DNA of 33,177 nt, taken from the IMG/VR virus record IMGVR_UViG_3300007541_000091, positions 1-33,177 of that record; one strand, 5' to 3'. The notes below the pieces were generated by a model. The model worked only from the letters and a program-made list of their open reading frames with translations, ran no database searches and had not been told where the DNA came from. Made by a program: the position numbers and the translations under genes. Every line of letters starts with the position of its first letter. Position 1 is the first letter of the stretch. Below, one piece after another: positions 1 through 7,976 of the stretch. The DNA comes from a virus.

Positions 1-669
1 GAGCGTAGCAGCGTCCACAGGGCCTTCCGTGACGACCACCCTCTCTTGGGACCAATCGAACGGATAGAGGATCTCAGAGGCTCTCACGGCGCTGTGATTG
101 AGATACTTCGGAGACATGGATGGTAGGAAGGACCGACCCTGGAAGTAGAAGATATGATTGTCTGCATAGAAGGGGATCAGAATCCTTCCTGCATAACGAC
201 CTTCGACAGATGCGAACCAAGGCTTGTTTTCATCAAATGCAATCCGATCTAGCTTGCGATCGAATATAACATCTCCAATGTATTTGAATGTCTCAGGAGC
301 ATCTACGAAGTGATGAAGCTCAAGACACTTAAACTCTTCCTTGAACTCGTCAATTGTATAGAAGATCTTCTGTGCAGGTTCAAGCGGGGTCTCCTCCTCG
401 TGAATGCTCTTGATGCTATCGAAGATGACATTCGCTCGCGCACGCTCGTATGTGCAACCTTCGACGGATGCGACAAGCTGAATGAAGTTTCCCCGCTTGC
501 CAGACTTGAAGCATTGCCAAAGCCCAGTGTCAGTGTTGACCGACATGTGCATTTTATAGTCTGGCGCGAAGATGGAATTGATAGTTACCTCTCTACCACC
601 TGAGACATACTTTAGGTTAGGCTCGAAGTTTTTCTTCAAAAATTCTATAATTAGATTGGAAGAAATCAT
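1..669 (-). CDS. DNA primase, DnaG/gp61-like (partial, 3' end outside window)
   Basis: The minus strand is open from an ATG at 669 to the window edge (223 codons, C-terminal part missing). Residues about 30-65 align without gaps to the zinc-binding CHC2 domain of bacterial primases, and the last visible residues contain a TOPRIM signature, E-G-P-V-D-A, at residues 215-220. A primase makes RNA primers on the lagging strand at the replication fork. The domain looks degenerate: of the four expected zinc ligands only Cys53 remains, the others being Ser32, Ala35 and Ser56. The start is forced by an in-frame TAG three codons upstream, and AGGAAC lies just ahead of the ATG inside the neighbouring divergent gene. 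Fusion to a helicase in the missing part cannot be excluded. The family call is firm; whether it still binds zinc is doubtful. Confidence 0.85.
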   Translation of the reverse strand, partial: MISSNLIIEFLKKNFEPNLKYVSGGREVTINSIFAPDYKMHMSVNTDTGLWQCFKSGKRGNFIQLVASVEGCTYERARANVIFDSIKSIHEEETPLEPAQKIFYTIDEFKEEFKCLELHHFVDAPETFKYIGDVIFDRKLDRIAFDENKPWFASVEGRYAGRILIPFYADNHIFYFQGRSFLPSMSPKYLNHSAVRASEILYPFDWSQERVVVTEGPVDAATL

Positions 670-1446
670 ATGACGTTCCTATCAACAATCTCAAATAGCA
701 AAAGTGACATTATAGATCAATGTCTTCTGAAGTTCCATTATAGATATAATGAGAAGCTCAAAGGCAAGAGCGCAAATGAAGAACCCTTGAACTACGGTAG
801 CTACATTCACAAGATTTTTGAAGATGGTGTGAAATACACCAAAGTCGAAGATTTGCATCGGCTGTCTAATATGCTGATGGAGGAGTATAATGTCACACCC
901 AAGAGGAAGAAGGATACCGACAAGTGTATCAACAACTTCCTCAGATTCAATAGCAATCTCAAGGGGGAGACAGTCTCTTGTGAGCTTCATAGCAAGATCG
1001 AACTGGCCGAGGGGATACAGTATGAGTTCGTTATTGACCGTATCGTTAAGGGGCCAGAGGGTGGCTACCTGATCATAGACTACAAGACCTCAAAACGAGA
1101 GAAGACCAAGGTAGAACTTTTTAATGATAACCAGCTACGTGGTTACGCTTACGCGGTTAACAAGCTGTATGACGTTCCGTTTAGCAAAATTACGTGCGCT
1201 CATTACTATCCGCTGACTAACAATCTGGTAACTGTCAGATACTCATCATCACAGATATTCGAGTGGAAGAAGCGACAAACAAACAAAGTCTGGAGAATCC
1301 GCAAGATGAAGAAGACTGAATTTGTTCCGATGGAAAATGAGTTCTGTAACTGGTGTGAATATAAGAATGGGTATTGCCCCAAATTCAATGATCAACACAC
1401 AATCATTCACTGCATCAACGAGGAGAAACAGGCTAAAAAGAAATAA
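670..1446 (+). CDS. Cas4/RecB-like PD-(D/E)XK exonuclease with Fe-S cluster cysteines
   Basis: This 258-residue protein shows the hallmarks of the Cas4/AddB-like nuclease family: Cys18 near the N-terminus; a G-x3-H-x3-E motif with His47; a metal-binding core made of Asp123 (VIDR), Asp137 and Lys139 (IIDYKTSK), with Gln155 and Tyr159 following (QLRGYAY); and a C-terminal cysteine set Cys226, Cys229, Cys236 that with Cys18 would form a 4Fe-4S staple. Such enzymes degrade or resect DNA ends, so a role in phage recombination or replication is likely. An in-frame TAG six codons upstream fixes the start, and GGAAGAA gives a good ribosome binding site located inside the divergent primase gene. It is not a CRISPR gene here: no array or cas1/cas2 is present. 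The family call is firm; the physiological role is inferred. Confidence 0.88.
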   Translation: MTFLSTISNSKSDIIDQCLLKFHYRYNEKLKGKSANEEPLNYGSYIHKIFEDGVKYTKVEDLHRLSNMLMEEYNVTPKRKKDTDKCINNFLRFNSNLKGETVSCELHSKIELAEGIQYEFVIDRIVKGPEGGYLIIDYKTSKREKTKVELFNDNQLRGYAYAVNKLYDVPFSKITCAHYYPLTNNLVTVRYSSSQIFEWKKRQTNKVWRIRKMKKTEFVPMENEFCNWCEYKNGYCPKFNDQHTIIHCINEEKQAKKK

Positions 1447-1714
1447 AAGGTCTATATAATTCTAGATCAATCATTTCTAAAAAGTCTTCCACGATGTCTT
1501 TGCGATATCTACCTTTACTTGTAAGGTAGTTAACTAAAACATTCTTCTTTAAAACTTTACCAGCTTTAAAGTTTTGTAAAAGTTTTAGTTGAAACAACTT
1601 AATCATTCTTTCTGAGAATAGATCTTTCCATTTATCTCTGAACTTAAAACTTAATGTATAATCCATTAAATCATAAAACTCAAGTAAATCTATCTTTATA
1701 TCATGATTAATCAT
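1433..1714 (-). CDS. Small protein of unknown function
   Basis: A 93-residue leftward frame fills an otherwise empty stretch between the nuclease and the structural block. It is rich in Lys, Leu, Phe and Ile and looks mostly helical, with no motif I can assign. Its last 14 bases overlap convergently with the end of the nuclease gene. The base composition is as AT-rich as the structural genes. The ribosome binding site is weak (GGTG about five bases before the ATG), and the divergent gap 1715-1798 would contain its promoter. The size and the location next to a late-type operon would suit a transcription accessory factor such as T4 gp33, but I see no convincing similarity and do not assign it. 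It is probably a real gene, because the stretch carries no better frame. Confidence 0.6.
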   Translation of the reverse strand: MINHDIKIDLLEFYDLMDYTLSFKFRDKWKDLFSERMIKLFQLKLLQNFKAGKVLKKNVLVNYLTSKGRYRKDIVEDFLEMIDLELYRPFISF

Positions 1715-1726
1715 AACACCAAAAAC

Positions 1727-1741
1727 AATACTATATACATA
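1727..1741 (+). promoter_or_regulatory. Candidate late-type promoter of the tail block
   Basis: The stretch contains TATACATA (1734-1741), one mismatch from the T4 late box TATAAATA, preceded by AATACTA. It lies in the only sizeable non-coding gap before the long rightward tail block. The same octamer occurs before the gene at 30004. No -35 element is evident, as expected for T4-type late promoters. Confidence 0.4.
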
Positions 1742-1761
1742 ACTGAATCAAGCCTTAACAA

Positions 1762-1782
1762 GCTTTAAATGATTATTAAAGC
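1762..1782. repeat. Perfect 7-bp inverted repeat (possible operator or leader hairpin)
   Basis: GCTTTAA (1762-1768) and TTAAAGC (1776-1782) are exact reverse complements around a 7-base loop. The element lies 16 bases before the start codon at 1799, between the candidate promoter and the first gene of the structural block. It could be an RNA hairpin in the leader or a protein-binding site. No T-run follows, so it is not a typical terminator. Confidence 0.4.
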
Positions 1783-1798
1783 CGGAAATTTCTGAAAA

Positions 1799-2296
1799 AT
1801 GAAGGAGCAACACAAAAAAATTCAATCTCAACTTCAAGAAGAGGGGATGTTTCGAATAGGTAAGATCCACAGAAGGAGCGAGCCTAGCCCAGAAATGTAT
1901 CAACCAGGCCAATTAATAACGTTTGAATACAAAGGTGAAGATTATTCAGCCCTAGTCGTATCAACAAAAACAAATCCTAATGGTCCATCATATACGTCCC
2001 CTAGAACACGAAATAAATTATTTACTTGTATAAAAATGAATTTTAATTTAACTTCTCATAATATATTTTTACAACAAATATACAATAATGAAAAAAGAGC
2101 AACTTACAAAAAATTCTCAAAGAGAGCTTCTTGGCTCAGACGATGGTTTTCTTTTACTAAAGGATCTATGAGAAGATTACTAGTAGGAAACGTAGTTGGT
2201 AAAAGTAATTTTAGAACTTTTATATTTAAAGAGATGAGAGATATAGCTAGATTAGATTTAGTATCTACTGATATGTATGATCAAGATGAGGAGTAA
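1799..2296 (+). CDS. Protein of unknown function, first gene of the tail block
   Basis: A 165-residue basic protein at the head of the structural operon. A short polar N-terminus is followed at residues 36-50 by a beta-rich stretch (GQLITFEYKG, then YSALVVST) that looks like the start of a small barrel, then by an Arg/Lys-rich helical half with WLRRWF and SMRRLL. The end is acidic. I do not recognise the family. The position three bases before the tape measure gene suggests a tail assembly or chaperone role, but the sequence itself does not show this. The start is uncertain: ATG 1799 has only a weak GGAA ten bases upstream, while an internal ATG at 1847 (Met17) sits directly after GAGGGG. There is no frameshift arrangement as in lambda-like tail chaperones. 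Confidence 0.7.
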   Translation: MKEQHKKIQSQLQEEGMFRIGKIHRRSEPSPEMYQPGQLITFEYKGEDYSALVVSTKTNPNGPSYTSPRTRNKLFTCIKMNFNLTSHNIFLQQIYNNEKRATYKKFSKRASWLRRWFSFTKGSMRRLLVGNVVGKSNFRTFIFKEMRDIARLDLVSTDMYDQDEE

Positions 2297-2299
2297 TGA

Positions 2300-3886
2300 A
2301 TGGCTAGTCCTATTGAAGATAAATTAGATCAACTTATTGACGCAGTAAATGATCTAGCTGATACCCTTAAAACGGACAACAGTTCTAGTGGAAGTCCTTC
2401 TACTAACTTTGATAAAGTTATTGATGGGATGGGAAAACTCTCAAATCAGCTACAGTCTATGGGAAGAAAGTTCAATAGTTTCATGGAGCCTTTAGCTAGT
2501 TTTGAGAAATCTATGTTGAGAATTAACATGGATGTTCCTCAAAGTCTTGATAATGTTGTTAAATCAACTCTACCCTTATCAACTAGATTGCAAGCTACAC
2601 AAGCCTTAACAATCGCTGGGCTTGAAAAGAATACACAGACTCTAGGAGAGACAGTAGCTAGATCAGAAACCTTAGGAGAGAACATAACTCAGTTATCAGC
2701 AGGATTTAGACAGATACAACTGTCATTAGGTCTTAATGCGTCTCAGATAGGTAGGTTAGGCGTTGATTTAGAAGAAACATCAATGAGGTATAAGACCTCA
2801 ACCACAGAGTTAGTAACTGCCTTAAGTCAATTAGGAAATTCACTGGCTGTGTTAGGCCAGTCGGGTGCTTTTAGGTCGGCTGGAGCGGTATCAGAAGCCG
2901 TAGCAACGACCCAGAGGTTCGCTCCAGGACTGATGCAAGACTTCATCAACGGACTAATTGGAGGAGGCACTGATCAACTTGGGATGAACCTTATGCGAGG
3001 CTTAGAGCCTCTAGCAGCAAGATTACTTAACGACCAAGTTAGAGATCCTCAAGAATTGTTTAATGCCATCACCACAATGGTTACTAATATCGAGGACTAC
3101 TTCGGACCAGTAACGGGTGAAAATTTTAGAGTTATATCTGATATACTTCAACAGCAGTTTGGGCTATCTTTTGAGCAATTAAACTCACTAAAAGCGATGG
3201 CAGAGCAAGCACGAAACGTAACACCAGAGCAAAAAGCTTTACAAGATAGAATGGACGCCGTTAATCGCTCATTAACCAACTTACTACCAAGAATTCAAGA
3301 ACCTCTAATAAAGATTGCCGAAAGAATATTAAGATTTATTGACAACCATTCAGATTATTATAATATGTTTGTTAATGTTTTAGCTGCATCAACCTTTGCC
3401 ACTATGATTAGAGTAGGGTTGCAAGGTATCGCATCGGCGTTAACCGTAGCGGGTCTAGGAAAAGGATTAAATGCAATCCCTGTTATTGGAGGAGCCTTAG
3501 CTTTTGGGGCTTCTTTGTTTGCAGGATCTATGGTCGATAGTCTACTAGAACCTTCCAAAAAGACTGCTGAACAAACGGGTAAAACCGCAGAAGAAATTGC
3601 AGCATTAAATAAACGAGATGAAGAGAGATTTAACCTTGAAAAAGGAAGCAGACCAGATACAGCTAGACAATTAAATGAAATTACAACAGCTTCTATAGGA
3701 AGAATTTTAGCTCTGTCTCAAGATGCTTCTATGTTAGATAATCCTTTAGAGCAAAGAAAACTAACAATACGTCTAGTGGAAGAGATGGAAAAAACTAATC
3801 TCTACTTAAAAGATTTTGAGGTTGACAGAAGAGCAACACCAAGACCAGTGCCACAAGGCACACCAGTAATTGGAGGAGGTAACTAA
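2300..3886 (+). CDS. Tail tape measure protein
   Basis: At 528 residues it is close in length to T4 gp29 (about 590). The N-terminal 150 residues are helical and polar with regular leucine spacing. The middle is Gln/Leu-rich helix, and residues about 355-415 form the hydrophobic, Gly/Ala-rich segment typical of tape measure proteins (for example IPVIGGALAFGASLFAG). The C-terminus is Pro/Gly-rich and flexible. Such proteins set tail length inside the tube and are ejected into the host, where the hydrophobic part may interact with the inner membrane. The next genes encode the tube-baseplate junction and wedge proteins, which fits. GAGGAG six bases before the ATG gives a strong ribosome binding site. 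Assignment rests on size, composition, the hydrophobic segment and position rather than on a catalytic motif. Confidence 0.72.
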   Translation: MASPIEDKLDQLIDAVNDLADTLKTDNSSSGSPSTNFDKVIDGMGKLSNQLQSMGRKFNSFMEPLASFEKSMLRINMDVPQSLDNVVKSTLPLSTRLQATQALTIAGLEKNTQTLGETVARSETLGENITQLSAGFRQIQLSLGLNASQIGRLGVDLEETSMRYKTSTTELVTALSQLGNSLAVLGQSGAFRSAGAVSEAVATTQRFAPGLMQDFINGLIGGGTDQLGMNLMRGLEPLAARLLNDQVRDPQELFNAITTMVTNIEDYFGPVTGENFRVISDILQQQFGLSFEQLNSLKAMAEQARNVTPEQKALQDRMDAVNRSLTNLLPRIQEPLIKIAERILRFIDNHSDYYNMFVNVLAASTFATMIRVGLQGIASALTVAGLGKGLNAIPVIGGALAFGASLFAGSMVDSLLEPSKKTAEQTGKTAEEIAALNKRDEERFNLEKGSRPDTARQLNEITTASIGRILALSQDASMLDNPLEQRKLTIRLVEEMEKTNLYLKDFEVDRRATPRPVPQGTPVIGGGN

Positions 3887-3887
3887 T

Positions 3888-4904
3888 ATGGCTAGTCCTA
3901 GCAGTAAACTCGGAGACCGCCAGTTCGAAGAAAGAGCTTTTTTAGAGTTTTTCTTCTATCAAGAGCCTTTTAGTTTTCTACGTATACCCTCTATTGATGT
4001 ATATCCTGAATTTCAAAAAGTAAAAGTTCCTATATTTGAAAATCCAACAATAAGTGAATCAAAATCAGCTAGATTATCAAGATATAAACCTATAGGTAGA
4101 AATGGAGATTTGTATTCTTTCTTAGGATCAGATTCTAGACAAATAACTTTAAGTTTTAATATGACTCTACCTCACATACTTGATCATGCCCAACTAACTA
4201 CAGAAGTTTATAAAAAGAAAGGATATTTTGATACACTATTTAATGGAAGAGAAATAGATGACGCTGAAAAAACTAAATTTGAAGAAGGAGTTAAATCTCA
4301 ATTTTATCCTACGTTAAGCGAAACTGACTTACTAAAATCAATAAAAGCTTATGAAGAGAAAATGATTTCTGAATTAGAAAAAAATCCTCTTGGATTCGGA
4401 GGTATAACACAAGCAATTCTTAATTTTACAAATTTATTTGGCATTAATGATTTAGACGCAGCAAGGTCTAATAGATTAGAGGGAAGACTTAAAGTAACAA
4501 AGGTAAAAGCTTTATATTATTTTTGGACTAATATCCTAAGGACTTCTACTTTAGGTGGTCCTAATGGGATGCCTCCCCCTATAATTAGATTAACCTTTGG
4601 CCCTCTTTTTCAAAGAGTTCCATTTATTGCAAGTAAATATAGTATGTCTATTGATGAACAATCAGGATATGATTTACTTACTCTCTTACCTAGAAGGATT
4701 AAGTTTAGTTTAAATTTAGAAGAAATAAGAATGGGAAACTTTTCAAAATATGCTCCGATAGACTCCGGTGGCGGAGGCTATGAAGTGGTGATGGAATCAG
4801 AAAACCCAGCAGACTGGAGCGCGGTATTAATTTATGGCACAACAGATCCAAGACTTGGACCCATTGGAGAAGATTTAGATGAGAGTGTAGAGGGTGCAAC
4901 ATGA
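3888..4904 (+). CDS. Baseplate / tail-tube junction protein (gp48/gp54-like)
   Basis: A 338-residue protein. The first part has a beta-rich domain with RQITLSFNMTLPHI near residues 77-90. The second part contains the pattern P-P-I-I-R-L-T-F-G-P-L-F followed by a strand ending in a LNLEE motif, typical of tail-tube initiator and LysM-associated tail proteins that connect the tube to the baseplate. In T4, gp48 and gp54 do this job at 320-364 residues. I prefer the ATG at 3888 over the in-frame TTG at 3870, because GGAGGAGG at 3872-3879 is then a ribosome binding site at correct spacing and the gene does not overlap its neighbour. Its first 13 bases are identical to those of the preceding gene. 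It overlaps the next gene by four bases (ATGA). Exact equivalence to gp48 or gp54 is not established. Confidence 0.6.
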   Translation: MASPSSKLGDRQFEERAFLEFFFYQEPFSFLRIPSIDVYPEFQKVKVPIFENPTISESKSARLSRYKPIGRNGDLYSFLGSDSRQITLSFNMTLPHILDHAQLTTEVYKKKGYFDTLFNGREIDDAEKTKFEEGVKSQFYPTLSETDLLKSIKAYEEKMISELEKNPLGFGGITQAILNFTNLFGINDLDAARSNRLEGRLKVTKVKALYYFWTNILRTSTLGGPNGMPPPIIRLTFGPLFQRVPFIASKYSMSIDEQSGYDLLTLLPRRIKFSLNLEEIRMGNFSKYAPIDSGGGGYEVVMESENPADWSAVLIYGTTDPRLGPIGEDLDESVEGAT

Positions 4905-5176
4905 GTCATTATGTTAATGGTTATTCAGATTACACTCATAGAGGAGTGGTTCTTAGAAGCAGTGTAGGCAACACTGAAGCCGACGACTACATAGCACAGT
5001 TAGAATTATCTAATTATAGATCTGGGTTTGTGCCGTCTGAGTATCACAATAGACCTGATCTGATATCTACTGTTTTTTATAGAAGTCCTTATGACATTTG
5101 GAGACTTTGTTTAATTTCAAATAAGTTTGATGTATTTGAAGACTTTAGAGTAGGTTCAAGAATTGCAATAGAATAA
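4901..5176 (+). CDS. 53: Baseplate wedge protein, gp53/LysM-like
   Basis: A 91-residue protein whose second half (from about residue 50) reads as a LysM-like fold: RPDLISTVFYRSPYDIW, then an LCLISNKFD strand and a final G-x-R-I-A-I segment. This is the layout seen in T4 gp53 and in the small X-type tail proteins of Mu/P2-like phages, where a tandem Trp/Tyr pattern precedes a G-x-x-L/I ending. It is shorter than T4 gp53 (196 residues), so it is a reduced version holding mainly the LysM-like core. In T4, gp53 locks neighbouring wedges together around the hub, and the position just before hub and spike genes agrees. Translation is probably coupled to the preceding gene through the ATGA overlap; GAGGG lies upstream. 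Confidence 0.65.
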   Translation: MSHYVNGYSDYTHRGVVLRSSVGNTEADDYIAQLELSNYRSGFVPSEYHNRPDLISTVFYRSPYDIWRLCLISNKFDVFEDFRVGSRIAIE

Positions 5177-5177
5177 A

Positions 5178-7970
5178 ATGACTCCTATTACTCTAACCCC
5201 TAAAGTTATTTTCACAAATGATCTTTTCATTGTCTCTGCATTCGAAGAGTCGAGAGTATTTGGAGATTTTGATAAAATTGCTACTAAAACAGCATCTGAA
5301 AGAAATAGTATCTATTTATCAACAACAAATGACAATATCTTAAGCTTAGATTTTAAACTAATAGGAGCTACAACCGATACAAAAGGTCCTAATATAACTT
5401 TAGATATTTTAGATCCTACCGATCAATTTGAAACCTTAATATTCTCTAGAAGGATCTCTAAAATCCCAGTAAACTCTCATTTTTACTTAGCGTTTGGGAC
5501 AGATGCAGAATTTGTTAATTGGTCAAATATTTTAAAAGTTACTTTAGTTCACGCTGAGTTATTTAATGAATTTGATCAAGCAAAAACAATAAGACTTCAT
5601 TTATTTGCTGCTGTTAGACTTGATAGTTTAAATATTGATGTATTTAATGGATATACAAAAGATCTTAAAGAGTTTGATGATTCTCTTCAAATTATTATAC
5701 CATCAAAAAAATTAAGAAGTTATAATTTAGAAGAATTGATTAGCCAAAGAGATGCAAGAAAAAAAGCCATAACTGATCTTGCTCAAAAACAAGATCTTAA
5801 GGGTAAAGCAAAAGATGTGTCTATACTACTTGGTAAGATAAAATATCAAAAAGATTATATAAATGAAATTAAGAAACTTATTGAATTTTATGAGAGCAAA
5901 GTTCAAGAACTTCTTCAAGAGGCAGATGATATTAGGAAGAGATCACAAGGTCTCCCAAGCGTAGCTTTACAACAAAGAATATATCCTGAACTTGCTCGGA
6001 TCGGTAAAGAAATTGATACTATTAATCAATCGAAGGCTTCTTCACAGACTCAGCTAAACGAACAAACTCAAAAACTATCTAATCTTCAAACTCAATTAGA
6101 AAATACAAAACCTGATCCTTTAAATCCACTAGATTCTTCATATGAAGAATTCTACGAAGAGGCTCTTGCATTAATAAATAAGGTCACGAGAGATCCTTCA
6201 TTAGCAATAAATATTTATAATTTTCCTGAATATGAAAAAGAATTATTAAGAGTATTTAAAGGTTACAGTTCTTTTGATGTTTGTTTTAAAGAGGTTATTA
6301 ATAAATTATTAAATGCCTTATATTCAGACGAGGTAACTACCCTCTTCTTAATACAAGATACTGAGAAAATTTTCTACGATAATTCAAAAACTGAATTATT
6401 AGTTCTAAGTCTTAGAGAAGCTTTAAAACAGACTAGGGATTCCGTATTCTACCAGAATAGAGATAAAAATATCTATATCCCAGAGATTGATGTAACTGCT
6501 CCTACATATACAACTATTACTAAATTTTCAGATGATAATTTAAAAAATTATAAAAATTATCTTACTTCATCTGTAAAGCCTTTATTACCAAAGTATTTTG
6601 AGATTAACATAGTAGAGGAGGTATCCAATGAAGAAAAATTAATCCGATCTTCGGCAGGAATAAAAGGACTTAACGAGGAGCCGATTCGTGACCCTCGATC
6701 TCCTTTCGGTTCTACTCCTCGGCCTGATACTGTTCTTTATCAAGAAATATACGAAGGTGTAACTAATCAGGAACTTAGAATATCTATAAACATTCCTAGA
6801 AGAGACGGAGAAACGGACGATTCGTTTAAAGTAAAAATAACTGATTTTTTCCTTCAGCTAGAGAGAGGTTTAAGTATAGTAGATAAGGATGGTTTCCAAG
6901 ATAACCTAATTTTAATTGCAGAAAGTGATACAACAATCATAAATAATTTTTATGATTTCTTAGACCAAACAGACATAGGAAAACAATTAATTAGAGAATT
7001 TAAGATAAGAAAAAATAAGCCTCTAGTAATATTAGGACAGTATACTGTAGTAAGAGCTTTACTTTATGGCGAGCAATATTTAAATACAAAAACTAGCATT
7101 GTAAATACTATTACAAGAGATTATTTTAGTAAATTAGTAAAACCTAAATTAAAAAATAAATCTTTTAATATGTATGGAGAACAAAATAATCTTTTGAGTA
7201 ATTTAGAAAAACTATTACAGTCAAATAGTATTAAAACTCAAGAATTTATAAGTAATGTTAAAAATATTACTGATGATTTACTTATATTTAAATATAATGT
7301 TGAAAATCCTAATATTTTAAGCATAAAAGTAGATGATTATAAAGCTTATACTAAGTATTTATTACTTACTAATAATGATCCTACAAATCCAAGAGAAGCT
7401 TCTGGGCTTGATTTCTCCGGTGAAGAAAGTGTTGGTAATCTCGTTAGAGAGCAATTAAAAAGATCACTAGAATTTCCAATACAAGATAAGATAGATAATT
7501 TTATAGACTATTTATTAGATAATACTGATTTTAAGCAAACTAGCTTCTACTCTGGTTTACTTATTGAAACTATAAAACAAATAAATGCCGTATCTACTAA
7601 AACACTTCCTCTAGCAAAAGATTACCAAGAACTTATAACGAAAGCGTATAATCTATATGACAAAAGCGGAGATTATCTTAAATTTGCATTTGCATTCTCT
7701 AGAGATGCTTCCTTACAGTATGAGCAAATGTATAGAGGCTTGCAAGTTGCTAGATTCCGAGTAACAATAAAAACGCTTCCATTTTTCTTCGTTTCTAACT
7801 ACGGATATTTTAGAAAAAATTGTCTATTATTAGCTAAAAGAGTTAATCTGATAAATACAAAATCAAATCTAGACAATATAGTAACTGGTGGATACGAGAT
7901 TATTGGAATTAAACATCGGATAACTAGTAATTCAGCAGAAAGTGAATTTATTCTACAAAGATTAAAGTGA
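5178..7970 (+). CDS. Baseplate hub protein (gp27/gpD-like), enlarged, with coiled-coil insert
   Basis: This 930-residue protein ends (about 845-930) with the signature of tail hub proteins: a barrel strand RVTIKTLPFF, a segment mentioning asparagine-rich turns, then GGYEIIGIKHRI and a last strand ESEFILQR. The N-terminal 180 residues are beta-rich. Residues about 187-311 form a long charged coiled coil (Lys/Glu/Gln heptads), and the middle is Asn/Lys-rich helix. T4 gp27 has 391 residues, so more than half of this protein is extra. The next gene encodes the OB-fold spike, the usual partner of the hub, which supports the call. The gene is among the most AT-rich here, apart from a GC-richer patch near 6640-6730 encoding a Pro/Arg linker. 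The start codon has only a poor ribosome binding site. Confidence 0.68.
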   Translation: MTPITLTPKVIFTNDLFIVSAFEESRVFGDFDKIATKTASERNSIYLSTTNDNILSLDFKLIGATTDTKGPNITLDILDPTDQFETLIFSRRISKIPVNSHFYLAFGTDAEFVNWSNILKVTLVHAELFNEFDQAKTIRLHLFAAVRLDSLNIDVFNGYTKDLKEFDDSLQIIIPSKKLRSYNLEELISQRDARKKAITDLAQKQDLKGKAKDVSILLGKIKYQKDYINEIKKLIEFYESKVQELLQEADDIRKRSQGLPSVALQQRIYPELARIGKEIDTINQSKASSQTQLNEQTQKLSNLQTQLENTKPDPLNPLDSSYEEFYEEALALINKVTRDPSLAINIYNFPEYEKELLRVFKGYSSFDVCFKEVINKLLNALYSDEVTTLFLIQDTEKIFYDNSKTELLVLSLREALKQTRDSVFYQNRDKNIYIPEIDVTAPTYTTITKFSDDNLKNYKNYLTSSVKPLLPKYFEINIVEEVSNEEKLIRSSAGIKGLNEEPIRDPRSPFGSTPRPDTVLYQEIYEGVTNQELRISINIPRRDGETDDSFKVKITDFFLQLERGLSIVDKDGFQDNLILIAESDTTIINNFYDFLDQTDIGKQLIREFKIRKNKPLVILGQYTVVRALLYGEQYLNTKTSIVNTITRDYFSKLVKPKLKNKSFNMYGEQNNLLSNLEKLLQSNSIKTQEFISNVKNITDDLLIFKYNVENPNILSIKVDDYKAYTKYLLLTNNDPTNPREASGLDFSGEESVGNLVREQLKRSLEFPIQDKIDNFIDYLLDNTDFKQTSFYSGLLIETIKQINAVSTKTLPLAKDYQELITKAYNLYDKSGDYLKFAFAFSRDASLQYEQMYRGLQVARFRVTIKTLPFFFVSNYGYFRKNCLLLAKRVNLINTKSNLDNIVTGGYEIIGIKHRITSNSAESEFILQRLK

Positions 7971-7976
7971 TTTAAA

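Noticed and set aside
310-603. Plus-strand frame of 97 codons
   Set aside because: It lies entirely inside the minus-strand primase gene, which has clear family motifs; it has no ribosome binding site and no recognisable content.
691-990. Minus-strand frame of 99 codons
   Set aside because: Shadow of the nuclease gene, whose catalytic motifs are on the plus strand.
670-1446. CRISPR-associated Cas4
   Set aside because: The protein is of the Cas4/RecB-like family, but there is no repeat array and no other cas gene; in phages this family serves DNA metabolism.
2280-2310. Possible programmed frameshift before the tape measure gene, as in lambda-like tail chaperones
   Set aside because: There is no slippery heptamer, and the tape measure gene has its own strong ribosome binding site.
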